From assembly GCF_963678635.1 (NCBI RefSeq), contig NC_087065.1, positions 27,053,254 through 27,117,253 on the forward strand: a stretch of 64,000 bases of DNA, given 5' to 3'. The DNA comes from Symsagittifera roscoffensis (Eukaryota; Xenacoelomorpha; Acoela; Convolutidae). Below, in pieces: positions 20,940 through 31,117 of this stretch. The translations under genes and the position numbers were made by a program. The stretch's first letter is position 1; the number at the start of each line of letters is the position of its first letter. The notes under the pieces were generated by a model. It searched no databases and was not told the DNA's origin. It worked only from the letters and a program-made list of their open reading frames with translations.

Positions 20940-21405
20940 ATGATCTTCTCAGCGCAAAACAGCAAGCTTAAGTTCTGCGCAGAATTCTTGCCTAATTTAG
21001 TACAAATTCAAGTGCGAGAACAAGTCTCTGGAGTATTTTTGGCACGAATGGACATACCAATCCAAGTTTGGCCCTTGGTGGAAATGATGCAAGGGATATC
21101 AACGAACATCACATAACGCAAGTTTCCATGGCAGAGAACCATTTTGGAGAAATGCAAATGATGGAGGAAGTGACTGAGCATGCGGGAATGAATTACCACG
21201 ACGCTCCTGACTCTATATATGTGGCTCTTGGGAGGAAGCAGAATCAGCCGAAAATCCTATCACAATCGATGAAGATGAGGGCTTTTCAAGAACAATGACG
21301 CCTCCAGTTCTACAGCAGCCACTTCATCCTCGTCCAGCTCTGCGTTCTATAGAGAACCTCCAAAACTCTGGACAACTCTATGATGAATTATATTTTTGTA
21401 ATTAA
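20940..21405 (+). pseudogene. AC acidic protein, unit B1
   Basis: The only copy with an undamaged N-terminus: ATG at 20940, MIFSAQNSKLKFCAEFLPNL / VQIQVREQVSGVFLARMDIP / IQVWPLVEMM. Then a 1-bp deletion near 21090 shifts frame, and a 25-bp deletion removes the VDDFLF motif (near 21227). Stop of the ancestral frame at 21403-21405 (YDELYFCN). It shows that the TAA or shift after QIQV in other copies is secondary (GAA to TAA). Confidence 0.55.
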
Positions 21406-21599
21406 TTGATGTTTTATTTTTTAGTTCATTGTTTGTAATTAATTTCTTTAATTTCATTTTAATTATGAGAAGAAATGAGAAGTTCCGGGTACACCATTGG
21501 AAAACAGTTAAAACTTACTTTAGTGCTCCTACTTTAGTACACATGTTAAGAAACTTGATTAGTTTTTGCACAGATAGAAGAAAAAAAAGCACTCAAAAG

Positions 21600-22640
21600 T
21601 TGTACACTAGTAGAAAATATCTGATGACTTTTGCTCCTTGTCAAAAAAACGCGAACATTTTTTCGCATTTTATAGTTAAAAAAATGAAATTTTTTTACAT
21701 TTTGTCAAAAAAATTGAAACACTCTTCGCATTTTCCCAAAAAAATTGAAACACTTTTCGCATCTTATCGAAAAAAATTTCAATCACTTTTCCCATTTTGT
21801 CAAAAAAAAGGAAACACTTTTCGCATATTACCAAAAAATTTGAAACACATTTTTGCATTTTGTCGGAAGAAGTATAACACTTTTCGCATCTTGTCAAAAA
21901 AATTGATACCTTTTTCGTATATTGTGAAAAAAATTCAAACAATTGTCACATTTTGTCAAAAAAGGCGAGGCATTTTTCGCATCTTGTCAAAAAATTGAAA
22001 CATTTTTCCCATTTTGTAGAAAAATTCAAAAAATAGTAAGCATTTTGTCAAAAAAACTGAAATTTTTCGCATTTGTAGAAGAACTCAAAAAAGTTTTAGC
22101 ATCCTGTCAAAAAAATAATTAGTTTTTCTTGCAGTGCTAATAAATTTCGTTAATGAATTTTTGTTCAAAAAATAATTAATTAGAAAATAAATATTGCATG
22201 TATGCTGATCAAAAACAACAGAAAACCAATGTATTAACATAGAGAATAGCGGTTCAGGTCAGCAAAATAGAAATTTTCTTAAAAATAAGTCAACATGTTC
22301 TCTTTACATTAAAGTGTTCGCAGTTCTATAAAAGAAATAAAGTTAGAATTTTGCATAATTTTTTAAAAAACCATGAAAAAAATGCTTTTTACCCTAAAAA
22401 AGTTTAGAGTTTTTTGCACACTTGTGATTAATTCAAAACAGTTTTTGCATCTTATAAAAAACTTGAGAATAATTTTGCATACTTGTCGAGAAAATCAACT
22501 CAAGCTCTTTATCTTGCAGAAAGTTTTCAGAAGGTTTTTGCACACGTGATAAAAACTACATAGAATTTTAAGTGAGAAAGTGATTAGGCTGGAATAAAGT
22601 AACACAATTCTTATAACAATTATTCAAATATCAATAGACA
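21600..22640. repeat. Family B minisatellite and spacer, unit B1
   Basis: 21.64-22.12 kb is about a dozen and a half degenerate copies of a ~30-bp unit, TTTTCGCATTTTGTCAAAAA plus AATTGAAACAC. Long frames that cross it (for example 21429-21998) are repeat translation, not genes. 22.13-22.60 kb is the conserved spacer with GCTGATCAAAAACAACAG and GTATTAACATAG, then TTTTTGCACACTTGTG-type repeats. Confidence 0.75.
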
Positions 22641-22724
22641 AATCGGTTGAAAAAAGCTGATACGAGAGATTGACTTGATTCTCGACAGACATAAGAAGGG
22701 ATCTTTTGAATTATTTAGGCAAGT

Positions 22725-22830
22725 AATTCTACCAGAGAAAAAGACGTCAATACAGTTGCAATTCTATAGGACAGTACAAGTTGTAGCATTTTTCCACCAG
22801 AGAAAATGACGTCATTACCCACTAATTTCT
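22725..22830 (+). promoter_or_regulatory. CRE-type element pair, unit B1
   Basis: Two related boxes, ACCAGAGAAAAAGACGTCAA and CACCAGAGAAAATGACGTCA. The second contains the 8-bp CRE palindrome TGACGTCA at 22807-22814. A CCAATCAG box lies 140 bp downstream (about 22951), before the P start codon. The pair is kept in B2, B3, B5, B6, B7 and B8. Confidence 0.55.
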
Positions 22831-22984
22831 AGAGTCTTCTAAATGTATTAATCAACACATTAACAACTTGATTTTTTCATTAGGACCTTACACATTATCT
22901 TTTAGGATTTTCCAAATCTTCCGATTTCCAGAAATATCCACTAAAAATATAACCAATCAGAGTTCCCGAATCAACACGGAGTCA

Positions 22985-23938
22985 ATGAGATTGATGAAAA
23001 AATTTGTCGTTTTTAAATGTTTTACTCAAGACTTTTTTTAAATCAAGACAAAGATACTCAATCAAGGTTCTGATTAACAGGCCTAGTTTTCAATTCTTCC
23101 TTAAAAAACAATTTTATATTAGATTCAGTTCAACAAGAAATCTCTTTATACAAAATCTCTCAGTAATGAAAAAGTCAACCAATTTGATGAGACACACTTT
23201 TCTATTTTCAATCAAAATGACAAAAGTGCTCAATACTTTTTGAAAGAATTCAGATATTTTCTTCGTTTTTTAGAGGATGTAAGCAAAACTTATTCTAAGA
23301 TGGTAATCAAAAACGGCTGAAAAGACAGAAAATCATTTAGTTTGGAAATCTACCATAAATCAGTTCAAAATACCAATATGAATAAAATTTTTAGAAGAAA
23401 CTGTAATTTATCCCAAAAGTTGAAGCCGATCATAATAGAATGGACGAGTTATTGCATTCAGTTTGAAATTGGTGACGAAACTGTCAAGATTCTCAAATTT
23501 AAAAAATCTCCCAGTCTAGTGAGCAAATTTTCATAGATCTTTCAGAATGGAGAGAACTCGAGAGCAAAAGATTTAGAAAATTCAGAAAAGAAGTAGCTAT
23601 GTCTAAGTCAACCTCGAGAAAAAATTACGGATTTTCATATGATTCAAAAGAAAAGTGTTTTGATGAATTTGTGACTCTGGGATACGGAAAAAGATTTCAC
23701 TTGCTCACAAATGACCATTTTTGAATAAATGGTTCAATTTGACATCTTCTACAGATATCCGAAGAAGTGCTTCATTCCCGTAAGAGTTTCTCTGCTTGTC
23801 AGGCGAAAAATTGAACTCATTCGTGATAAAAGGTATAAGAACGGAAAATGTAAGACTCAACTGGGTATATTATCTCTGTCGAGAAGAAAACATGAACATG
23901 CAATTGAAGAAGAAAGCGACAAAGAACTCGAAAATTAA
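22985..23938 (+). pseudogene. P protein, unit B1
   Basis: The ATG at 22985 opens MRLMKKFVVFKCFTQ; one inserted T shifts the frame. Later blocks lie in successive frames: INRPSFQFFLKK, NEKVNQFDETHFSIFNQNDK / SAQYFLKEFRYFLRFLEDVS, TGA, LKPIIIEWTSYCIQFEIGDE, EQIFIDLSEWRELESKRFRK, NYGFSYDSKEKCFDEFVTLG, RYPKKCFIPVRVSLLVRRKI and the basic/acidic tail RRKHEHAIEEESDKELEN with TAA at 23936-23938. About 320 residues when intact. The middle (CIQFEIG..., IFIDLSEWREL) resembles the strand-helix end of PC4-like domains, as in D; weak inference. Otherwise unknown. Confidence 0.5.
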
Positions 23939-24117
23939 CTAAATTTTTGTTTCATATAAATTTTTTGTCTTTTTACAGTTTTTTTTAAATTTTAATATTT
24001 GTTTGTTAATTGATTTTTCTTTTCATTTGAATTAAGTGTTTTGGAACCAAGGCATGGTTTTGAAGATTTATCAGTGTAAATTGTTACGAATACATTTAAA
24101 GACAATTGATTATTTTA

Positions 24118-24460
24118 TCACACATCTTGCATAATCATATGCACAGAACCATGACAATCAATAAAGGAATCAATAATCTTGAACAAATCAGATTCATATT
24201 TTGAGTTTTGAGTTTTTCGAATTCTATCCAGAAACGCTAAACCAAGAGTTTGTGTGGAAGCTAGTTTCTGGCTTGAACAGAAATAATGTCTCTTAAATTT
24301 TTTCCGAACTTGTCGTTTCTTTGCAATTTTTGGCATCTTTTCGGCTCCTTTCGATCGTAAATTATGTTGAACTGCTCGACTAAGCTGATTGAATTTTTCT
24401 CCGCTTGACGTAACAAAACTTGAATAGAATCTGTGTTTGAACAAAGTGTAAAGACGGTCA
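24118..24460 (-). pseudogene. M1, unit B1, 5' part lost at chimeric junction
   Basis: C-terminal two thirds of M1 in the family B version: FNQLSRAVQHNLRSKGAEKM, KKRQVRKKFKRHYFCSSQKL, CHGSVHMIMQDV. The coding sequence breaks off at 24458-24460, where family A sequence begins. Confidence 0.5.
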
Positions 24461-24888
24461 TTTTTGACGAATGCACTGTAGAAAATGAACGTTCAGAAAC
24501 TGAATGAAATTCTCAGAAATTTTGTTGACTAAGCATGACTTTTCATCAAATACGAATAGTAAAAAATTACTTTCTTTTTACCTCTACTGTTTTGGACCCA
24601 AACATAAATTTGAAGGAAAAGGACCAAAAATTTGCTTTTGGGGGTCTAATTGGATATGGAAATTCCTGAATGGATTACTTTTTTGCAAACTCGAAAATTT
24701 TCGAACTTTATGCAATTTTACATGATGCAGCTGGATCTGTGAAGCCTACTACGCATAAGGGACCTGGTTATTGGTATGTTTTACGTAGATTTCCTAGTTT
24801 TTGTTTTCTTGGTCACGTGATTGGATTGTTCTTCTGTTTATATATTAAAACTTTTGCTTCAACAGTTTATGCATTGTTCAATTGTTAG
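24461..24888 (+). pseudogene. Chimeric junction, IP tail and T1, copy 3
   Basis: From 24461 the sequence equals the family A region that starts at about 9727 (TTTTTGACGAATGCACTGTA). It encodes MKFSEILLTKHDFSSNTNSK and T1 peptides VKPTTHKGPGYWYVLRRFPS, LGHVIGLFFCLYIKTFASTV (24670-24888). The helix is kept. Confidence 0.45.
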
Positions 24889-24928
24889 TCACTTTAACCA
24901 AAAACTTCAGCAAAAAACAGTTAAAACT

Positions 24929-25386
24929 ATGAGCCTGGTTGTTTTGGATATTGAGTGTATTGAAAACAAAGTAGTGAAAGAGTTATAAAAATGGACAAAC
25001 TGTGGGATATTCCTCTCTTTCTTCCTCCCAAAAAGTTCCAAGCTACATCTCAGCCCGCTTGGTGTACAAAGCATTTTCATGGAAGCAATTGAATCAGTGG
25101 TCATGAAAAATATACTGAGATTCAAAAAATATTGAAAAAAGTAAAAGCTCCAGAAACGGAGTTTTTTGCAACATGTTATGAAAAATGTAAATTTCTGTCA
25201 GAAATTTTGGAAACAAAGGCTACAAATTTGGATGACTACGCAGGCCTAAATTTGATTTTCAAAGCTGAAGAATATCATTGGAGGTGTAGCAACTACCCAT
25301 TTTATCATGCAAAAACTCTTCACTGTGCAGAAAGAAAGAAAGCAAAAACATTTGCATACGGAACATGGACTCGATGTTTTTTTTAA
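24929..25386 (+). pseudogene. X, DEDD-exonuclease-like, copy 3
   Basis: ATG at 24929 (MSLVVLDIECIENKVVKEL). A short deletion follows near 24984; WCTKHFHGSN is kept in another frame, and the C-terminal half is open from 25132: VKAPETEFFATCYEKCKFLS, KATNLDDYAG, YHWRCSNYPFYHAKTLHCAE, ending FAYGTWTRCFF at 25386. The ending shows the ancestral C-terminus, which is frameshifted in the other copies. Confidence 0.45.
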
Positions 25387-25474
25387 AACTTAAACTTATC
25401 TAAAAAATTTTGTCTTATCTTATTTTTGAAACTTATATGTTAATCATTATCAATTTTTTTATTCCAAAAATGAG

Positions 25475-25714
25475 ATGGGTGATGAATGTGACAAGCAATT
25501 AAATTTAGGAAATTTAGTTTTTAATGAGGAGAATCATGAGCGAAAATCCTGGAAGTTTTTCGGATGTACGTGTAATAGATCTGTTTTAGTTTTTATGTGC
25601 CAAATTTTTGTCATAGTTTTAATACTAGCATGTGCAATCGTTCGAATACTATTATCCACTACATGTGAAGAAAAAACAGTTGGGGTAGCAGTTTTATCAA
25701 GTACAGTCTCTTAA
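25475..25714 (+). pseudogene. T2, copy 2
   Basis: 79 open codons, MGDECDKQLNLGNLVFNEEN, CMCQ replaced by VFMCQIFVIVLILACAIVRI, then CEEKTVGVAVLSSTVS. Only scattered substitutions separate it from the 19.29-kb copy, with no stop, unlike most neighbours. Marked as pseudogene only because of the setting. Confidence 0.5.
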
Positions 25715-26151
25715 GTCAACAACTAGGTATAGGATCACAATTGAAAGAGTGGTATCATGATGCAACATCTGCTCCGTATGGTCATTTACTCATTGATTTA
25801 ACTCCAAAAACAGTTGATTTGCTAAGATATTGCACAATCAGCGATTCATTTCCATCAAAATTGTATTTGTGAGCTGGATCAGAAACAAAGTTTTTGGACG
25901 ATGAGCATACAAAATGTCTCTATACTTCCAATATTTGAAACACTTTCTCAAAAACTTCAAAAGTAATTAGTCCTCTATTGTCTAAAAAGTTTCATTCAGT
26001 TCCTCGGGAAATGTCTAGAAAACTTGCTACGAGGAGGCAAAATAAAGATTCTCCAAAAAGTAGACGTAGTAAAAGACCGAAGAGAAATATCAGAACTCAC
26101 ACGAAGAAGAACTTCACTGCCTTAAAGGAGAACTATTTTAAGCTCGCATAA
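25715..26151 (+). pseudogene. L protein (PYGHLLIDLTPKT), fuller copy
   Basis: Frame beginning SQQLGIGSQLKEWYHDATSA / PYGHLLIDLTPKTVDLLRYC / TISDSFPSKLYL, TGA, AGSETKFLDDEHTKCLYTSN, stops, then KKFHSVPREMSRKLATRRQN / KDSPKSRRSKRPKRNIRTHT / KKNFTALKENYFKLA, TAA at 26149-26151. It has an alpha/beta-looking N-terminal block and a strongly basic tail. I recall the PYGHLLIDL.PKT..LRYC pattern from uncharacterised proteins of invertebrate mobile elements, but cannot name a function. The start overlaps the end of T2 in a different frame, as in the 19.5-kb copy. Confidence 0.5.
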
Positions 26152-26339
26152 ACGCTTACAACTAATATATTTTATCACTCCTTTTGTCATAAAACGTTTG
26201 ACATAGTATGAATCAGTTTGTTCTAATTCCTTACTCAAATTATCAATCACAAATTACGCCTCCAAAAAAAACAAAATTGTAACAAAAGCAAGAAAAAGTG
26301 GAGATTGTACCGAAGAATTTTATTCTAATTACATTTGAA

Positions 26340-26820
26340 TTTCCTCCAGTTACTTACAAGGAAAAGAAATAATCCGTACCTTTTCATTATTGATTAAATA
26401 GATGTAGATTCTTTCTTTTTTCAAAAATTTTTGGACGTTCCGGAGTTCTCCTATTAAGTAAAGGTTTATATAGGGAAACTTACCCAATCAAAGATTTTAC
26501 TTTTGTTCAACAAATTGCGTATCAAAGCTTTAAACTTACGGCTGAATTACATCTGACTTGGAAAAAAGTTTTGTTTATTCCCGAAATTTTGAAATTGATC
26601 AAAAAGTCGTGTGATAAAATATCAATGACTCTTTTTATGCCCTACCCGATACCGAAAAATGTAAAAACTCCCTAGCAAAACTTTTTATTCCTTCATTTCT
26701 TTAGAGATTTTCAAAGCTCAAAATCCTGCTTGAACAGTTGTATAATCAGTTTTCCAGAGATTTGCTTTGAAAATATCATCAACTTTGAGTTATCCTCTCA
26801 AACATCAAAAATAAAGAATT
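26340..26820 (+). pseudogene. G, copy 3
   Basis: VLLLSKGLYRETYPIKDFTF, AYQSFKLTAELHLTWKKVLF, ISMTLFMPYPIPKNVKTP, TAG at 26673-26675 (shared with copy 2), then EICFENIINFELSSQTSKIK. 26152-26339 before it holds no visible gene. Confidence 0.45.
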
Positions 26821-26899
26821 GAATATTTACTCACAATTCAGCAATTTTTCATTGGTTACATACAAAAAAATCAACCAACTTGATTAAAAAAAATTGCCA

Positions 26900-27437
26900 G
26901 AGATGCAACTTGTTATAATTTTTTTTTCTGGTGTTACTTTTATAGATAATATTTCTTATTTTTACAGCAAATAACTTTTGGTCATTTACTTTTGCGATTG
27001 CTTTTGTGTATATTTTACTTATTTGGAAGATTTAAGCCCTTAAAAGAGCTCTCTGATTCGATACGACACTAAGAACAAAAAAGAAACTTTTTGTGATTGA
27101 AAACGATCATGTGTAAAAAGCAACTAAAATGGAACTTTGTTTCCGATTGAACACGACTTTTGTATAAGAATTCAATAAAAAAAAGCTGAAATTTGATTGG
27201 ACACGACTACAATCCAAATAAAGAAAATCAATTCTGATTGAATAAAACCACAAATTCGAGTTGAAAGATCCCCTCACTTCTAACTGAAAATCATTTTATT
27301 TTCAACTAAACTACCGTTAACTACCTCCTCTCTCAGCTCTAAACAATTTAATTTCAAACTTTCTACCGTCAAATACCCCCTCTCTCAGCTCTAATTCATT
27401 CCTGTTTTTACTCTTTTACTCAACTTATTGCCTTAAA
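26900..27437 (+). promoter_or_regulatory. T3 remnant and AC promoter, unit B2
   Basis: The left part (to about 27030) is a frame-broken T3 (FTANNFWSFTFAIAFVYI in one frame). Next come GATTG(A/G)ACACGACT twice (about 27146 and 27197) and the duplicated CTACCGT(T/C)AA..CCTC..CTCTCAGCTCTAA box (about 27300-27400), ahead of the AC ATG. Confidence 0.5.
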
Positions 27438-27948
27438 ATGATCTTCTCAATGCAAAACAGCAACCTTATGTTCTGGGTAGAATTCTCACCTAATCTAGTA
27501 CAAATTCAAGTATGATAAAAAAATCGCTGGAGTATTTTTGGCACTAATGGACATCCCAATCCAAGTTTGGCACTTGGTGGAAATGATGCACAGGGATTTC
27601 AACGAACATCACATAACGCAAGTTACCATGATAGAGAACCATTTTGGAGAACTGCAAATGATTGAGGAAATGGCTGAGCATGTGGGAATGAACTACCACG
27701 ACGCTCTTGACTCTATATATGTGGCTCAACCAGTCGACGATTTTCTCTTTCGTTGGGAGGAAGCAGAATCAGCCGAAAATCCCATCACAATAGATGAAGA
27801 TGAGGGCTTTTCAGAAACAATGACGCCTGCAGCTCTACAGCAGCCACTTCATCCTCGTCCAGCTCTGCGTTCTATAGAGAACCTCCAGAACTCTCGACAG
27901 CTCTATGATGAAATATATTTGTGTAATTATATGATGTTTTTTTTTTAG
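27438..27948 (+). CDS. AC acidic protein, unit B2 (best-preserved C-terminal part)
   Basis: ATG at 27438 gives MIFSMQNSNLMFWVEFSPNL / VQIQV then TGA. A second start at 27538 opens 136 uninterrupted codons: MALMDIPIQVWHLVEMMHRD / FNEHHITQVTMIENHFGELQ / MIEEMAEHVGMNYHDALDSI / YVAQPVDDFLFRWEEAESAE / NPITIDEDEGFSETMTP and QPLHPRPALRSIENLQNSRQ. Strong net negative charge, with alternating acidic and bulky hydrophobic residues near the VDDFLFRWEE and ITIDEDEGF segments, and a proline/arginine-rich end. An activation-domain-like role is speculative. Whether this ORF is expressed cannot be told. Confidence 0.5.
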
Positions 27949-28099
27949 TTCATTGTTTGTAATTAATTTCTTTAATTTCACTTTAATTATGAGAAGAGAT
28001 GAGAAGTACCGGGTAAACCATTGGAAAACAGTTAAAACTTAGTTTAGTGCTCCGAATTCGCACACATGTTGAGAAACTTGATTAGTTTTTGCACAGATA

Positions 28100-28970
28100 T
28101 TAGAAAAAAAAGCACTCAAAAAATTGTACACTAGTAGAAAATATCTGATGACTTTTGCTCCTTGTCAAAAAACTCGAATTTTTTTGCTTTTTAGAGAAAA
28201 AAAATGAAAATTTTTTAAAATTTTGTCAGAAAAATTGAAACACTTTTCGCATTTTTTCAAAAAAAGAGAAACACTTTTCACATCTTACCAAAAAACTTGA
28301 AACACGTTTTTGCATTTTGTCGGAAGAAGTATAACACTTTTTGCATTTTGTCAAAAAAATTGAAACCTTTTTCGTATATTGTGAATTATAATTAAAACAT
28401 TTGTCACACTTTGCCGAAAAAAGCGAAACATTTTTTGCATCTTGTCAAAAAATAGAAATATTTTTCCATTTTGTGGAAAAGTTAAAAAATTGTAAGCATT
28501 TTGTCAAAAAATCTGAAACTTTTCGCAGTTTGTAGAAAAATTCAAAAAAGTTTTAGCATCCTGTCAAAAAAATCATTAGTTTTTCTTGCAGTGTTAATAA
28601 ATTTAATTTATGAATTTTTGATCAAAAATTAATTAATTGGAAAACTAAATATTGCGAGTCTGCCGATCAAAAACAACAGAAAACGAATGCATTAACATAG
28701 AAAAAAGCGGTTCAAGTCAACAATATAGAAAATTGCTTAGAAATAAGTCAACATTTTATTTTTACATTAAATTGTTCACAATACTATATACGAAATAAAG
28801 TTAGAGTTTTTCATAATTTGTAAAAAACGATGAAAAATATGCTTTTTACCCTAACAAATCTTAGATGTTTTTGTGATGAATTCGAGATAATTACCTCAAG
28901 CTCTACATCTTGCAAAAATTTTTCAGAAGGTTTTTGCACACTTGTTAAAAACTACATAACTTTTAAGTGA
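28100..28970. repeat. Family B minisatellite and spacer, unit B2
   Basis: 28.17-28.58 kb: repeats of TTTTTGCATTTTGTCAAAAA / ATTGAAAC. 28.6-28.97 kb: conserved spacer with GCATTAACATAGAAAAAAGC and a shortened TTTTTGCACACTTGTT block. Confidence 0.7.
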
Positions 28971-29124
28971 GAAAGTGCTTGGGCTGGAATGAAGAAACAC
29001 AATTCTTATAACAATTATTCAAGTATCAATAGAAAATTCGGTTGAAAAAAGCTGATACGAGAGATTGACATGATTCTCGACAGAGCTAGGAAGGTGTCTT
29101 TTGAATGATTTAGGCAAAAAAAAA

Positions 29125-29225
29125 GTAATTCTACCAGAGAAAAAGACGTTATTACACTTAAAAATCTAAAGTACAGTGCAAGTTGTAGAAAATTTCCACC
29201 AGAGAAAATGACGTCATTACCCATG
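29125..29225 (+). promoter_or_regulatory. CRE-type pair, unit B2
   Basis: First box decayed (AGACGTTATTAC); second intact, TGACGTCA at 29209-29216. Confidence 0.5.
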
Positions 29226-29385
29226 TACTTCTAGAGTTTTCTAAATGTTATAATCAACCCATTAACAACTAGATTTTTTAATTAAGACCATACACATTAC
29301 CTTTTAGAATTTTCTAAATCTTCCAAATTCTAGAAATATTCACTAAAAATTTAACAATCAGAGTTCCCGAATCAACACATAGGCG

Positions 29386-30355
29386 ATGAGGTTGATGAAA
29401 AAGTTTGTCGTTTTCAAATGTTTTACTCAAAATTCTTTTAACATCAAGACAAAGATACTCAATCAAGGTTGTGATTAACAGGACTAGTTTTCAATTCTTC
29501 ATAAAAAAAGATTATAAATTAGTTTCAAATCAACAAGAAATCTCTTTCTACAAAATCTCTCAGTAGTGAAAAAGTCAACCAATTTGATGAGACACACTTT
29601 TCTCTTTTTAATCGAAATGACAGATATGCTCAATACTTTTTGAATGAAATCAGATAATTTCTTCGTTTTTTAGAGAATGTAACCAAAACTTATTTTAACC
29701 TGGTAATCAAATACGGCTGAAAAGACAAAAAATCCTTTAGTTTGAAAATCTACTACATATCAGTTCAATTTAACAATATGACTAAAAATTTTAGAAGAAA
29801 CTGATACTTATATCGAAAGTTGAAGCCCATCATAATAGAACGGGCGAGTTACTGCATTCAGTTTGAAATTGGTACCGAAACTGTCAAGATTCTCAAATTT
29901 AAAAAATCTCCCAGTTTAGTGCGCAAATTTTCATAGATCTTTCAGAATGGAGAGAACTCGAGAGCAAAAGAATTAGAGAATTCAGAAAAGAAGTAGATAT
30001 GTCTAATTCACCCTCGAGAAAAAATTACGGATTTTCATATGATTCAAAATAAAAGTATTTTGATGAATTTATGAACCTGAAATGCGGAAAAAGTTTTCAC
30101 TTGCTTACAAGTGAACATTTACTACAAATGACCATTTTTGAATAAATGGTTGAATTTGACATTTTCTACAGATATCCGAAGAAGTGCTTCATTCCCTTAA
30201 GAGTTTCTCTGCTTGATAGGCGAAAAATTGAAATAATTCGTGATAAAAGGTATAAGAAAGGAAAATTTAAGATTCAACAGGGTATATTATCTCTGTTGAG
30301 AAGAAAACATGAACATGCAAATGAAGAAGAAAACGACAAGCAACTCGAAATTTAA
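29386..30355 (+). pseudogene. P protein, unit B2
   Basis: ATG at 29386. N-terminal frame: MRLMKKFVVFKCFTQ; middle blocks are disrupted; the C-terminal part 30146-30355 is open: MVEFDIFYRYPKKCFIPLRV / SLLDRRKIEIIRDKRYKKGK / FKIQQGILSLLRRKHEHANE. A TAA immediately before MVEFDIF splits the frame HLLQMTIFE-stop-MVEFDIF; the same TAA occurs in other units. ACATTTTCTACAG just upstream of ATATCCG could alternatively be a 3' splice site. Confidence 0.5.
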
Positions 30356-30541
30356 CTAAATTTTTGTTTCAAATATTTTTTTGTCTTTTTACACTTTTAT
30401 TAAATTTTGCTATTTGTTTGTTAATTGATTTTTTTTTCATTTGAATTAAGTGTTTTGGAAGCAAAGCATAGTTTTTAAAGATTTATCAGTGTAAATTGTT
30501 ACAAATAATTTTAAAGACAATTGATTATTTTATCACAAAGC

Positions 30542-31117
30542 TTACATAATCATATGCACAGAACCATGACAATCAAAAATGGAATCAATAATCTTGAACA
30601 AATCACATTCATATTTTGAGTTTTGTGCTTTTCAATTCTATCCAGAAACGCTGAACCAAGAGTGTGTGTGGAGGCCAGTTTCTGGTTTGAACAGAAATAA
30701 TGTCTCTTAAATTTTTTTGCGAATTTGTCGTTTCTTTGCAATACTTGGCATCTTTTCGGCTCCTTTCGATCGTAAATTATGTTGAACTGCTCGACTAAGC
30801 TGATTGAATATTTCTCCGCTTGACGTAACAAAATTTGAATGGAATCTGTGTTTGAACAAAGTGTAAAGACGGTCAGTTTCTTGATATATGTATATATATT
30901 TATCTAATCTCTGCAAAATTTGACTAAGAGATGTTCCTATTAAAACCAAATGCAGGTTACAATTCTCCAGAGAACATAAAAGGTTGTGGGTAGAGACACA
31001 ATAATCATAGGTTACTATGTATTTTTCCTGAAAATCACTGGAAACGGAATTAAAAAGCGAGGTTTTACAATAATCTGATTAAAAGCTGGGGAGAGCTTGA
31101 CACATAGCAGCAGCCAT
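30542..31117 (-). pseudogene. M1, unit B2
   Basis: Minus ATG at 31115-31117 (MAAAMCQALPSF, then TAA). Blocks LVLIGTSLSQILQRLDKYIY, LYTLFKHRFHSNFVTSSGEI, IAKKRQIRKK; a T insertion near 30714 and a 1-bp loss near 30630 shift the frame; ends SVHMIM at TAA 30542-30544. Confidence 0.5.

Noticed and set aside
21429-21998. 189-codon plus-strand ORF rich in KKxxTFRILxK repeats
   Set aside because: It is translation of the ~30-bp minisatellite. The frame is not kept in other units, and the opposite strand gives equally long frames (21676-21942, 34605-34835, 54087-54269, 59475-59657).
23680-23780. Intron in P ending at TTCTACAG before ATATCCG
   Set aside because: The same frame continues through MV(E/Q)FDIFYRYPKK without a break except one TAA, so a splice site is not needed. 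Kept only as an alternative.
28160-28600. CRISPR-like regular repeats
   Set aside because: Repeats are degenerate, without unique spacers of even length, and the context is eukaryotic. It is a minisatellite.
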